DNA from: Chloroflexota bacterium
Lineage (GTDB): Bacteria > Chloroflexota > UBA11872
Length of the DNA: 64,000 nucleotides
Reading direction: 5' to 3'
Assembly: GCA_022826485.1 (NCBI GenBank)
Contig: JAJDUU010000028.1
Coordinates: 1-64,000 of the forward strand
Shown piece after piece: positions 1 to 7,980 of the stretch (position 1 is its first letter; the number at the start of each line of letters is the position of its first letter). A program made the translations under genes and the position numbers. Below the pieces are notes generated by a model, which saw nothing but the letters and a program-made list of their open reading frames with translations, was not told the origin of the DNA and did not search any database.

Positions 1-52
1 GGGGCAGCAGCAGGGTCTGGTTGGGCTCGTAGGGACGGAAGGTCGTCGGCAT
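1..52 (-). CDS. Transposase, N-terminal 17 residues only (IS1182-like), cut by window edge
   Basis: The window opens inside a minus-strand reading frame that starts with ATG at 52-50 and reads MPTTFRPYEPNQTLLLP before the edge. An opening of the form FRPYxPxQxxLLP is what I know from IS1182-family DDE transposases, which would catalyse cut-and-paste or copy movement of an insertion sequence. Only the start is visible, so neither integrity nor activity can be judged. The assignment rests on 17 residues and family memory; an unrelated protein with a similar start is possible. Confidence 0.5.
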   Translation of the reverse strand, partial: MPTTFRPYEPNQTLLLP

Positions 53-145
53 GGGCCACGTGCTCAGTCAACGGCTTGACCGATGTTCCCATGTTTCTAC
101 GGCGCAGACTCCTAGGGAACCGCTGAACAAATAGGAGACCCTTGC
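1..145 (-). mobile_element. Probable end of an insertion sequence
   Basis: The truncated transposase start lies about 80 bases inside a short motif, GGAGACCCTTGC at 134-145. Close relatives of that motif occur at 60986-60996 and at the very end of the window, 63988-64000, where GGAGACCTTTG is followed by CA. A motif shared by the outer edge of an IS and by other intergenic sites would fit an IS terminal repeat. The boundary is inferred, and the other IS end is not in the window. Confidence 0.35.
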
Positions 146-605
146 CGACATACGCCCCCATCCGTTCGGCAACTCCTTCGACAAGCTCAGGACGAACGGA
201 TGGGGACGCGGCCTACCGATTTAATTAGAGCATTTCTAGACCGAGACTCGCACCGGCTGGACCGCGAGGAAGAGGTCCCGCGAACGCGGCGGATGCCGCG
301 ACGCCGGTGGTTGGCATCGCTCCCGCAGGCGGCGATGGCAGGGGGTTACGCGACCTGCCCGGAGCGACAACGCGACCACCGCAGGCGGGACCTCTCCACA
401 CGGCGCGGCGAGGATACCATACAAAACACGAACAGGCTGGCGAGGCCGCATTGACTGCACGGGCCGTGCTCAATCGAGTGCGGCTCGGACGGCGGTGATT
501 GTCGAGTGACGAAGGGGCACTGCCTACCCACCATCGAGGACGAGCTGGTCTGCCGTATCCGCGCCAAGCATCGTTCCCTCTCCCTCTGACGCCTCCACAC
601 TCCCT
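146..605. other. Intergenic stretch without a recognisable gene
   Basis: No reading frame here has protein-like content. The only structure I see is an inverted repeat with arms TCCGTTCG (161-168) and CGAACGGA (193-200) around a CTTCGACAAGCTCAG core. It is a repeat module that recurs in a rearranged form at 33771-33834. Confidence 0.6.
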
Positions 606-690
606 CCGTCATTCCGGCGCTCCCCGCCCGTCATTCCCGCACCCCCGCCCGTCATTCCCGCACCCCCGTCCGTCATTCCCGCGAAGGCGG
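606..690. repeat. Four tandem units of about 21 bp leading into a palindrome
   Basis: Four units starting CCGTCATTCC begin at 606, 628, 649 and 670. Units two and three differ at one position, and the last unit runs into the full palindrome at 671-697. This looks like local amplification of the outer half of the dispersed palindromic repeat. There are too few units, and no spacers, for a CRISPR array. Confidence 0.85.
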
Positions 691-697
691 GAATCCA
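671..697 (+). repeat. 27-bp dispersed palindromic repeat, left flank of the GIY-YIG gene
   Basis: A hairpin with arms ATTCCCGC and GCGGGAAT and loop GAAG, with CGTC and CCA on the outside. An identical copy in inverted orientation lies at 1008-1034, just after the GIY-YIG gene. A third identical copy is at 41372-41398, and near copies are at 49574-49600 and 56672-56698. Confidence 0.95.
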
Positions 698-717
698 CCG
701 GTCCGTAGACTCAGCGC

Positions 718-1005
718 GTGAAAACCCCGTGCGTCTACATCCTCGCCAGCAAGCCCTTCGGGACCCTGTATATCGGCGTAACCTCAAACCTTATCCAGCG
801 CGTTTGGCACCACAGAAATGGATCAGTGGAGGGCTTCACCAAGCGCTACGGCGTGCGACGCTTGGTGTGGTACGAGGCGCATGAATCCATGGAGAGCGCC
901 ATTGGCCGGGAGAAGGCGATCAAGAAGTGGAATCGTGCGTGGAAGATTCGCTTGATCGAGGAAGGCAACCCGACGTGGATGGATCTGTACAGCGAAATCG
1001 TGTGA
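718..1005 (+). CDS. Small GIY-YIG nuclease (YhbQ/UPF0213-like)
   Basis: A 95-residue single-domain GIY-YIG endonuclease-fold protein. The family motif is seen as VYIL (residues 6-9) and LYIGVT (17-22), followed by conserved Arg (RVWHH) and the late ExAxxREKxIKKW helix (around residues 60-71) that carries the metal-binding Glu. Length matches the small stand-alone YhbQ-like subfamily; cellular role in that subfamily is poorly known, and nuclease action on DNA is inferred from the fold. The start is GTG with no clear ribosome binding site. The gene sits exactly between two identical inverted palindromes (671-697 and 1008-1034); the right one begins two bases after the stop codon. This may mean that the gene and the repeats travel together. 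Confidence 0.9.
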   Translation: MKTPCVYILASKPFGTLYIGVTSNLIQRVWHHRNGSVEGFTKRYGVRRLVWYEAHESMESAIGREKAIKKWNRAWKIRLIEEGNPTWMDLYSEIV

Positions 1006-1007
1006 AG

Positions 1008-1034
1008 TGGATTCCCGCCTTCGCGGGAATGACG
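1008..1034 (-). repeat. 27-bp palindromic repeat, right flank of the GIY-YIG gene
   Basis: Exact reverse complement of 671-697, so the two copies form perfect inverted ends around the nuclease gene. The hairpin right after the stop codon could also act as a transcription stop or mRNA stabiliser, but no T-run follows. Confidence 0.95.
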
Positions 1035-1057
1035 GAGGGGTTACGCAATGGTCTCCC

Positions 1058-1096
1058 CCGTATCGCGTACGGGGCAGGCTCTTCGCGGAAATGACG
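1058..1096 (-). repeat. Composite palindromic repeat, GTACGGGG module
   Basis: Carries the CCCGTA-TCGCG-TACGGG hairpin joined to GCAGGCTCTTCGC and GAAATGAC, a partial copy of the composite seen complete at 30301-30361 and 61065-61119. Confidence 0.75.
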
Positions 1097-1192
1097 AGTG
1101 CTAGACACGTTGGCGCAGGCCGAATGTCGGTGGTGGTCCGCCGTTGACGAAGGCGCTTGTCAGAATGCTTGGTTGGGTCGGTTAGCCGCCGC

Positions 1193-1945
1193 CTACGCCC
1201 CCTCCCACGGCTCCTGTAAGAAATCTCGGTCGACGACCCCAAAGTCCTCGGTGAAGTCCGACTCGACGTAGAACGCTCCCGTGAACTCGCGCGGCTCGAG
1301 CGCCGTCACGTCGAACACGGGTGAGGGGCGGAACTCCACGACTCCATCGCCCGCGCGGCTTACGTGGACCACCGTGTCCGTTCCCGGGCGACCGCCGGAC
1401 ACGAGTTGCAGCACGTCCAGCCCCTGGCCGTCGGCGCGGGGAATGACCTTGAGGCGCCACATCGGCGTCAGGTCCGGCAGATCTGCGGGGTCGCACGGCC
1501 GGTGCGCCGTCGAGCGCACGGCGGCGATATCCACCCCGCCGACAGAGGCGGTGGTGGCCATCACGCGTTCCGCCTGCTCCACGCGCATGTCGGCCCAGAC
1601 TTTCGGCGTGCCCCAGATTTCGCGGCCCGCCGGGATGCTGCCGCGCGAGTTCACGTACTGCACCACGACGTAGTAGCCCGCGCGACCCTCGAACCGGCAG
1701 CCCGCCGCGACGACGACGGCCTGAAACGCGCCGTAGTGGCTCGACCACGGGGCGTCCACGCCGATGGCGGCGCAGTCGCCGTCAGGCGCCGGCGTCAGGC
1801 ACTCGGGCAGCAGATCGGCCACGCGGCTCGGGTCCGCGCGGAACAGCACCGTCTGCGCGCGCATCCCGCGATAGCGCGCGGGAGGGCGCGGAAAGTAGGA
1901 CGAGGACACCGGCATCCCGTCGATCCGGTTCAGGGGAATGGGCAT
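1193..1945 (-). CDS. Acetoacetate decarboxylase-like (ADC superfamily) protein
   Basis: A 250-residue protein that matches the ADC fold family in length and in the key motif GREIWGTPKVWAD. With the chosen start the motif lysine is residue 115, the same number as the Schiff-base lysine of clostridial Adc. The next residue, lysine 116 in true acetoacetate decarboxylases, where it lowers the pKa of K115, is valine here. This argues against classical acetoacetate decarboxylation and for another Schiff-base or lyase/hydratase chemistry; the substrate is unknown. I chose the ATG at 1945 because GGGAGA lies about 8 bases upstream; the frame stays open to 2089 but that part is not family-like. It is transcribed divergently from pckA, with 1946-2124 as the shared promoter space. 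Confidence 0.8.
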   Translation of the reverse strand: MPIPLNRIDGMPVSSSYFPRPPARYRGMRAQTVLFRADPSRVADLLPECLTPAPDGDCAAIGVDAPWSSHYGAFQAVVVAAGCRFEGRAGYYVVVQYVNSRGSIPAGREIWGTPKVWADMRVEQAERVMATTASVGGVDIAAVRSTAHRPCDPADLPDLTPMWRLKVIPRADGQGLDVLQLVSGGRPGTDTVVHVSRAGDGVVEFRPSPVFDVTALEPREFTGAFYVESDFTEDFGVVDRDFLQEPWEGA

Positions 1946-2124
1946 GCACCGTCTCCCGTCGAACGCGCCGCGTCGCATTGTGGCCAGTGCCCGATCCACG
2001 GGCAACCATCGCTCGCCCGTGCGAATCTGTACCATCGGTGGGCCGGACGGCAGCTTCGTCCGGTTGTGGCGCACAGCCGTAACGGCCAATCAGGCGCCCG
2101 CCACCGAACTCAGGAGGCCGCTTC

Positions 2125-3732
2125 GTGTCGCATGCAGGTGACGACCCTCGATCGGGCTCGCTGGCCGCGCTAGGGATCAAGAATCACGGGCAGGTCTACT
2201 GGGATCTCCCCACGAGCCAGCTCTACGAGCACGCCGTGCGCGCGGGCGAAGGCGAAGTCGCGCATCTCGGTCCGTTGGTCGTGCGCACCGTTCCGCACAC
2301 CGGCCGGTCGCCGAACGACAAGTTGGTGGTGCGCGACGCCGAGCGCGCGGACGCCGTGTGGTGGGGCAATCACAACAAGCCGCTCGAGCCCGAGCGCTTC
2401 GACGGGCTCTTCGCGCGCCTCCGCGCCTACATGCAGGGACGGAATCTCTACGTCCAGAACTGCTTCGCCGGCGCCGATCCCCGCTACCGGCTCTCGGTGC
2501 GAGTGATCAACGAGCTGGCCTGGCACAACCTGTTTGCCCGCAACCTGTTCATCGTGCCGACGGCCGAGGAGCTCGCCGACCACGAGCCCGAGTTCACCGT
2601 CATCGACATGCCCGGCTTTCAGGCCGACCCCGACGAGGATGGCACCAACTCCGGCACGTTCATCGTGGTCAACTTCGCCGCGCGGGTCATCATCATCGGC
2701 GGCACCGCCTACGGCGGGGAGATGAAGAAATCCATCTTCACCATCCTCAACTACCTGCTGCCGCAGCGCGGCGTGCTGTCGATGCACTGCTCGGCCAACG
2801 TCGGCGCCGAGGGCGACGTCGCGCTGTTCTTCGGACTCTCCGGCACGGGCAAGACCACGCTTTCGACCGATTCCGGCCGACCGCTGATCGGCGACGACGA
2901 GCACGGCTGGAGCGACACGGGGATCTTCAACTTTGAGGGCGGCTGCTACGCCAAGACCATTCGCCTGTCCGCCGAGAACGAGCCGGAGATCTACCAGACC
3001 ACGCGGCGCTTCGGCACGGTGTTGGAGAACCTGCCACTCGACGCCGAGTCGCGCCGGCTCGACCTCGACTCGGACGAGATCACCGAGAACACCCGCGGGG
3101 CGTATCCCATCTCGCATCTGCAAAACGTGGTGCCGGGCGGCATGGCGGGACATCCCCGCAACATCGTGCTGCTGGCGGCCGACGCCTTCGGCGTGCTGCC
3201 GCCGATCTCACGGTTGACCACCGAGCAGGCCATGTATCACTTCCTGCTGGGCTACACCGCGCGCGTGGCCGGCACCGAGCGCGGGGTCACCGACCCGCAG
3301 GCCACATTCAGCGCCTGCTTTGGCGCGCCGTTCTTGCCGCTGCCGCCGCCGACTTATGCATCCATGCTGGGCCAGCGGTTGGAGCAGCACAAGCCGCAGG
3401 TGTGGCTGGTCAACACCGGCTGGCTGGGCGGTCCCGCCGGCGAGAGCGACCGCGTGCAGCTGCCGCACACCCGGGCCATGATCACCGCCGCGCTCAGCGG
3501 TGCCCTGGACGGCGTGCCGGACGCGGTCGAGCCGGTCTTTGGGCTGCGCGTGCCCACGACGTGCCCCGACGTCCCCGGCGATCTGCTCGACTCACGCGGC
3601 CAGTGGAGCGATCCCGCGCGCTACGACGCGCAGGCCGTGCAGTTGGCGCGCCGCATGCGCGAGGCGTTCCAGCCGTTCGCGGCGACGGTGTCGGCAGAGG
3701 TGTTGGCGGCGGAGCCTCCGGCCGGCGCCTGA
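2125..3732 (+). CDS. pckA: Phosphoenolpyruvate carboxykinase (ATP)
   Basis: A 535-residue cytosolic enzyme that converts oxaloacetate and ATP to PEP, ADP and CO2 at the start of gluconeogenesis. Family hallmarks are visible in order: the RSPNDK substrate motif (residues 61-66), the GG(T)AYGGEMKKS Mn-binding region around residue 195-205, the P-loop GLSGTGKTT at 237-245 with LIGDDEHGW just after it, and ENTRGAYP (about 318-325). The P-loop form and overall length are those of ATP-type, not GTP-type, enzymes. The start is GTG at 2125, set by an AGGAGG ribosome site at 2112-2117. The last 124 bases recur with few changes at 4051-4174. Confidence 0.97.
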   Translation: MSHAGDDPRSGSLAALGIKNHGQVYWDLPTSQLYEHAVRAGEGEVAHLGPLVVRTVPHTGRSPNDKLVVRDAERADAVWWGNHNKPLEPERFDGLFARLRAYMQGRNLYVQNCFAGADPRYRLSVRVINELAWHNLFARNLFIVPTAEELADHEPEFTVIDMPGFQADPDEDGTNSGTFIVVNFAARVIIIGGTAYGGEMKKSIFTILNYLLPQRGVLSMHCSANVGAEGDVALFFGLSGTGKTTLSTDSGRPLIGDDEHGWSDTGIFNFEGGCYAKTIRLSAENEPEIYQTTRRFGTVLENLPLDAESRRLDLDSDEITENTRGAYPISHLQNVVPGGMAGHPRNIVLLAADAFGVLPPISRLTTEQAMYHFLLGYTARVAGTERGVTDPQATFSACFGAPFLPLPPPTYASMLGQRLEQHKPQVWLVNTGWLGGPAGESDRVQLPHTRAMITAALSGALDGVPDAVEPVFGLRVPTTCPDVPGDLLDSRGQWSDPARYDAQAVQLARRMREAFQPFAATVSAEVLAAEPPAGA

Positions 3733-4050
3733 GTCTCGGCTCCCTGCGACATTGGGAGCATCCAGGCCGAGGCCATCCCAGCGGCAGCACGTTTGGCATG
3801 AACGTGGTGGCGAAGGAGAGGCCGGTAGCGCAGGCATCTCCGCATAGACCGGGCGCGCCGGAGTGTGCGCCAGCGGGATCGTTGCGACTCTAGCGGGCGG
3901 CCGCCCAATCCCCTGGCCACACCCCGGGACTATAACCTTCCGCGGCGGCGCGTCCCTCGCACTGATCCGGTGACGCTCACGATCAGGCCCACGGCGGCGC
4001 GAGCAGCGACAGGCCGTCGGCCTAGGAAACCGCGCCCAGGACTGGTGAGC
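3733..4050. other. Spacer between pckA and its detached 3' copy
   Basis: No gene recognised. The sequence is high-GC without a family-like reading frame and does not resemble the upstream part of pckA. The second copy of the pckA end is therefore not the tail of a full tandem duplicate. Confidence 0.6.
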
Positions 4051-4174
4051 CGACCCCGCGCGCTACGACGCGCAGGCCGTGCAGTTGGCGCGGCTCATGC
4101 GCGAGGCCTTCCAGCCGTTCGCGGCGACGGTGTCGGCTGAGGTGTTGGCGGCGGAGCCTCCGGCCGGCGCCTAA
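4051..4174 (+). pseudogene. Second copy of the last 124 bp of pckA
   Basis: Aligned without gaps at an offset of 442 bases to 3609-3732, up to and including the stop codon. I see only six or seven base differences. In the pckA frame four sense changes are silent (GAT/GAC, CGC/CGG, GCG/GCC, GCA/GCT), one is Arg to Leu (CGC/CTC), and the stop changes from TGA to TAA. Mostly silent change means the copy diverged while coding, for example as the end of another pckA allele or paralogue. There is no upstream pckA sequence, so it cannot be a working gene. Its TAA overlaps the stop codon of the convergent Yip1 gene. Confidence 0.85.
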
Positions 4175-4839
4175 GGCAGGACGCCGCCGAACGCCGCGCC
4201 GAACGCGCCCACGAGCACGGCGCCGACGAACAGGATGACGATGAGGATGACAAGGGCAATGACCGAGACGACCATCGTCGCGACGGCCTGACCGTCGCTG
4301 AGGCGCATCGACTCGCGGATCGCGAAGAAGCTGGTCGCCAGCACCCAGAGCAACACGGCCAGCTGCACGAAAAACCCCAGCACGGGAATGAACGCCACGA
4401 CGCCCACGACCCCGGGCGCATCCGCGAATCCGATGGCTCGAGCCACTGAGAGAAACTCCACGTCCTGCATGCTCGGGGCGATCAAGCGTGTGCCGACGAG
4501 CCAGGCGGCGCCCGACCAGGCCAGCCACCCGACGATGGCCGCGATGGGCGTGAACACCAGCCCCGTCACGATGCCCGTGAACACCAGCCCCGTCACGATT
4601 CCCGTCCCGCCGACGGGCTCCGCCGCCTCGTCGTTGAAGCCGAACCACGAAAGGTCGGGCAGATCGAGCAAATCGCCGATCAAGCCCGAGAACGTGGTCA
4701 CCAGTGCCACGATCACCACGACCTGAACCGCCTGACGCGTGGCCGTGGCGTCCGCCGCGACCTCGGCGTAGAGGCCCCGCTCGAACCGCGACGCGCGGAT
4801 CATTCGACTGAGGAGCTGACGCTCCGGCGCGTCCTCCAT
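4171..4839 (-). CDS. Yip1-family integral membrane protein
   Basis: A 222-residue protein with about five hydrophobic segments (starting near residues 40, 85, 105, 145 and 190) and the loose Yip1 layout: a short polar N-terminus, a Gly/Val/Ile-rich helix set and an FFAIRE turn before the last segment. The function of bacterial Yip1-domain proteins is not established. ATG at 4839 is preferred over TTG at 4842. A 27-bp tandem duplication in the gene (4551-4577 and 4578-4604, one mismatch) gives the repeated peptide GIVTGLVFT, extending one membrane helix. It lies 36 bases after nrdJ on the same strand and is probably cotranscribed with it. Confidence 0.7.
   Translation of the reverse strand: MEDAPERQLLSRMIRASRFERGLYAEVAADATATRQAVQVVVIVALVTTFSGLIGDLLDLPDLSWFGFNDEAAEPVGGTGIVTGLVFTGIVTGLVFTPIAAIVGWLAWSGAAWLVGTRLIAPSMQDVEFLSVARAIGFADAPGVVGVVAFIPVLGFFVQLAVLLWVLATSFFAIRESMRLSDGQAVATMVVSVIALVILIVILFVGAVLVGAFGAAFGGVLP
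4551..4604. repeat. 27-bp in-frame tandem duplication inside the Yip1 gene
   Basis: Two head-to-tail 27-bp units (4551-4577, 4578-4604) differ only at one base (4573 G, 4600 T). Being a multiple of three it keeps frame and repeats nine membrane residues. The near identity indicates a recent slip event. Confidence 0.95.
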
Positions 4840-4875
4840 CAAGCTACGCCGCGGGCTGGCTGCCGGCGAGCGACC

Positions 4876-7527
4876 TCAGCCGCAGTCGCTGTAGCCGCAG
4901 GAGATGCACTTGAGGCATCCCTCCGCCGACACCAGGTGGCTGCTGCCGCACGCGGGGCAGGCGCCGGCGAAGGACATACCCGTCGCCGACATCGTCGACT
5001 CCGACTCGACGTGTCCCATCGACGCCTGAGTCCCTGTCGCTGCCGGGGCCGCGGCGGCCGGCACGTGGGCCGACCGGTCGCCTTCCAGCGTCACGCTCGG
5101 CGGGGCGTAGGTGCCCTCGCCTTGCAGGTCGACCATCGGCACGTAGCCCTCCGGCTGCGAGCTCATGCGCCGCGCGACGACCTGCGCGATCGCGTCGCCG
5201 CACGAGAGCACGCGAGTTGGCCCGAATCCGGTTGGCCGGTGGCAGGTGATGCCGCGAAGGTGGCTGTGGACGATGTCCACGGGCGCGCCCGAGCGCAGCG
5301 CCAGCGAGACCAGGCGTCCAATCGCCTCGGTCTGCGCCGCCGCGCACCCGCCCGCCTTGCCCAACGTGGCGAACAGCTCGAACGGGGATCCCCGCTCGTC
5401 GTCGTTCACCGTCACAAACAGCGGTCCGCAGCCGGTGCGGATGCGTGTGGTGGTGCCGCGAATCTGGTCCGGCCGTTCCCGTTCCTGCGCCGCCATCATC
5501 GGCAGCGGCTCGGGGGCGGCGACCGGCGGCGCTGGCTCTTGCACCGGCACCGGCGCTGGCGTGGGATGCCCGTTGGACACCGCTGCCGGGGCGTGGGCAT
5601 GGCCGTTCGTGGCGGCCTCGACGACTGGCGGGGCCTCGTCGGCCGGGGCGTCCTCCCGCCGCGTGTTGTCGCCGGCGTCGCTCGTGGTCAGCACCTGCAG
5701 GTCGCGGCTGCCGTCGCGATAGACCGTCACGCCCTTGCATCCCAGCGTGTAGGCCAGGCGATAGCCCTGTTCGACGTCCTCGCGCGTGGCCTCATACGGG
5801 AAGTTGATCGTCTTGGACACCGCGTTCTCGGTGTGGCGTTGGAAGGCCGCCTGTACCCGGATGTGCCAATCCGGCGTCACGTCGTGCGCCGTCACGAAGA
5901 TGCGGCGGGCCGCCTCGGGAACCGCCTCCAGCGCCGCGAGCGCCGAGTCCGGCGTGTGCTCGGTGATGCGCAAGCTGCCGTGGTTGTCGGTGATAGCGTC
6001 CAGCAACGCGTCGCTGTAGAACCCGTGCTCGCGGGCGTACCGCTCGAACAGCGGGTTGACGTAGCGCAGCGAGGTGGCCGCATTGTCGTCGCCGTCGCGC
6101 ATCACGTTCTTCCAGAAGATCAGCGCGAACAGCGGCTCGATGCCGCTGGAGCAGTCCGCGATCATGCTGATGGTGCCCGTCGGCGCAATGGTCGTGACGG
6201 TGGCGTTGCGGCGTGGGGCGTGGCCCTGCGAGTCCCACAGCGAGCCCTCGAAGTTCGGGAACGCCCCGCGCGCCTCGGCCAGCGCCTCGGAGGCGCGCCG
6301 TCCTTCGTCGTTGATGCACTGCATCACCCGCTCGCCCAGCTCCTCGGCTTCGGGGCTGTCGTAGGCGATGCCCAGGGTGAACAGAATGTCCGCCCAGCCC
6401 ATGATTCCCAGGCCCACGCGGCGGTTGCCGTGCTTGACGATGGCGTCGATGTCCTCCAGCGGGAAGTTCGAGGCCTCCACCATGTCGTCCAGGAAGCGGA
6501 TGGACAGCCGCACGTCGCGGCGCAGCGCGTTCCAGTCGATCGCGGCGCCGTCGGCGGTCAGGTGCTTGCTGAGATTCAGGCTGCCGAGCACGCACGCCTC
6601 GTAGGGCAGCAGCGGCTGCTCGCCGCAGGGATTCGTCGTGTCCTGCCGCGCCACCGACGGCGTGGGATTGGTGCGCTCCAGCCGGTCCAAGAAAATCATG
6701 CCCGGTTCGCCGTTGAGCCAGGCGCCGTCCACCAGCTTGCGCCAAATCTCCGGCGCGCTGGCGCGGGCGGGCGTCTCAGTCACCGGGTCCACGTGCGTCG
6801 TGCCCGTGCGCGGATTCACCAGGTCGTAGTCGCCGCCTGATTCGACCGCCGCCATGAACGCGTCGGTCACGCCAACCGAGATGTTGAAGTTCGCAATCCG
6901 CCCGTCGCTCGTCTTGCAGCGAATGAAGTCTTCGATGTCGGGGTGATCGACGTTGAGGATGCCCATGTTGGCGCCCCGGCGCGTGCCCCCCTGCTTAATC
7001 TCGCCGCAGGAGTAGTCGATCATCGACATGAAGCTCACCGGTCCGCTGGCCACGCCGCCCGAGCTGCGGACGAAGTCCCCGCGCGGTCGAATGCGCGAGA
7101 AGTTGAAGCCCGTGCCGCCGCCGGTCTGGTGAATGATGGCGGCGTTCATGTCGGTGGTCTTGATGCTGCGCAGGTCGTCACCGATAGGCAGCACGAAGCA
7201 CGCCGCCAGCTGGGCGTAGCCGCCGGGCTTGCCCGCATTCATCAGGCAGGGGCTGTTGGGCACGAAGCGCAGCCCGCGCAGCAGCCCATACATGTCGTCG
7301 AAGAGCTCGCGATGCTCGGCGTCGTCCACCCAGTCCCGCTCGCGCTCGATATCGATCACGCCGCGCGTGACGCGCTCGAAGAATTGATCGACGTCTTCAA
7401 TGGGATGGTCCACGCGGTCCTTCAGGAAATAGCGCTTCTTCAGCACCGCGAGAGCGTTGTCGGACAAGGCCGGCCATGCCGCGGCGGCCGGCGGCGTGGT
7501 CAAAGCGGTGGCCCTTGTCTCTAGCAT
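4876..7527 (-). CDS. nrdJ: Adenosylcobalamin-dependent (class II) ribonucleoside-diphosphate reductase
   Basis: An 883-residue enzyme that reduces ribonucleotides to deoxyribonucleotides with a coenzyme-B12 radical, so it needs neither oxygen nor an iron subunit. In order: N-terminal region with [13 protein letters not shown], the [10 protein letters not shown] motif (about 91-100) carrying the first redox cysteine, [12 protein letters not shown] (136-147), NPCGEQPL near residue 300 with the substrate-site cysteine and glutamate, [18 protein letters not shown] near 450, and [17 protein letters not shown] domain ([12 protein letters not shown], then CHRPTGFGP) follows, and the protein ends with a CPACG / [13 protein letters not shown] cysteine-rich tail that shuttles electrons or binds zinc. 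The ATG at 7527 is preceded by GGAAGAGGAAG. No B12 riboswitch is visible upstream. Confidence 0.97.
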   Translation of the reverse strand: MLETRATALTTPPAAAAWPALSDNALAVLKKRYFLKDRVDHPIEDVDQFFERVTRGVIDIERERDWVDDAEHRELFDDMYGLLRGLRFVPNSPCLMNAGKPGGYAQLAACFVLPIGDDLRSIKTTDMNAAIIHQTGGGTGFNFSRIRPRGDFVRSSGGVASGPVSFMSMIDYSCGEIKQGGTRRGANMGILNVDHPDIEDFIRCKTSDGRIANFNISVGVTDAFMAAVESGGDYDLVNPRTGTTHVDPVTETPARASAPEIWRKLVDGAWLNGEPGMIFLDRLERTNPTPSVARQDTTNPCGEQPLLPYEACVLGSLNLSKHLTADGAAIDWNALRRDVRLSIRFLDDMVEASNFPLEDIDAIVKHGNRRVGLGIMGWADILFTLGIAYDSPEAEELGERVMQCINDEGRRASEALAEARGAFPNFEGSLWDSQGHAPRRNATVTTIAPTGTISMIADCSSGIEPLFALIFWKNVMRDGDDNAATSLRYVNPLFERYAREHGFYSDALLDAITDNHGSLRITEHTPDSALAALEAVPEAARRIFVTAHDVTPDWHIRVQAAFQRHTENAVSKTINFPYEATREDVEQGYRLAYTLGCKGVTVYRDGSRDLQVLTTSDAGDNTRREDAPADEAPPVVEAATNGHAHAPAAVSNGHPTPAPVPVQEPAPPVAAPEPLPMMAAQERERPDQIRGTTTRIRTGCGPLFVTVNDDERGSPFELFATLGKAGGCAAAQTEAIGRLVSLALRSGAPVDIVHSHLRGITCHRPTGFGPTRVLSCGDAIAQVVARRMSSQPEGYVPMVDLQGEGTYAPPSVTLEGDRSAHVPAAAAPAATGTQASMGHVESESTMSATGMSFAGACPACGSSHLVSAEGCLKCISCGYSDCG

Positions 7528-7599
7528 CGTCTTCCTCTTCCCCGTTCGACCGGAGATCCTGCTCCGGCGGAAGCGTCGCTCGCTTCCCTTGATTTAATT

Positions 7600-7632
7600 C
7601 TGGACAACAAAGGCGCTGCCTCCGCAGCGCCC
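7600..7632 (-). terminator. Rho-independent terminator of the 7648-7980 gene
   Basis: On the minus strand, GGCGCTGC, a GGAG loop and GCAGCGCC (7632 down to 7613) form a perfect 8-bp stem followed by TTTGTTGT. It stands just after the small gene and before nrdJ, so nrdJ probably has its own promoter in 7528-7612. Confidence 0.75.
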
Positions 7633-7647
7633 CTAGCGAATGACGAA

Positions 7648-7980
7648 CTACGCCCGGTGCGGTCGTCGCGGCATGGATATCCGGTACGTCGTTCCGCCGG
7701 CGGCCGAGGGCGCTTCGATCAGCGAACCGTCCTCTTCGACCCCCTGATCCAGCTGGGCGCGGACGTGCGCCAACCCCTCACGCAGGAGGAAGTCACGCGC
7801 GCCCCACGCACTCATGGATTCCTCGGGGAACGCCACCGTCATCGAGAAATCCTGCTCATCGCGCCGCAGTCCGAAGAGCACGAGGTCATAGGCCCCGGCC
7901 TCGGGAATGAACTCGGCGTAGTCGATGAAGAAGGATTTCCCGTCTCGCGTCTTGTGCATCTCCCCGATGATCTGAATCAT
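7648..7980 (-). CDS. Conserved-looking hypothetical protein, 110 residues
   Basis: I do not recognise this protein. The ATG at 7980 starts MIQIIGEMHKTRDG; the frame continues upstream to 8298 but that part is Arg-rich and not protein-like. The product is acidic to neutral, has no signal peptide or membrane segment, and its pattern (alternating strands FFIDYAEF, YDLVLFGLRR, FSMTVAF and one helix) suggests a small alpha/beta protein. It lies upstream of nrdJ on the same strand but is separated from it by a terminator. Upstream is the AT-rich region 8104-8180 with palindromes. Confidence 0.6.
   Translation of the reverse strand: MIQIIGEMHKTRDGKSFFIDYAEFIPEAGAYDLVLFGLRRDEQDFSMTVAFPEESMSAWGARDFLLREGLAHVRAQLDQGVEEDGSLIEAPSAAGGTTYRISMPRRPHRA

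Noticed and set aside
606-690. CRISPR-like tandem repeat
   Set aside because: Units are directly head to tail without spacers and merge into a dispersed palindrome.
4936-6840. 634-residue plus-strand reading frame opposite nrdJ
   Set aside because: Shadow frame of nrdJ: low-complexity Arg/Gly/Ala/Val content, no family pattern.
7528-7647. Cobalamin riboswitch before nrdJ
   Set aside because: The space is only 120 bases, holds a terminator, and has no B12-box sequence that I can see.
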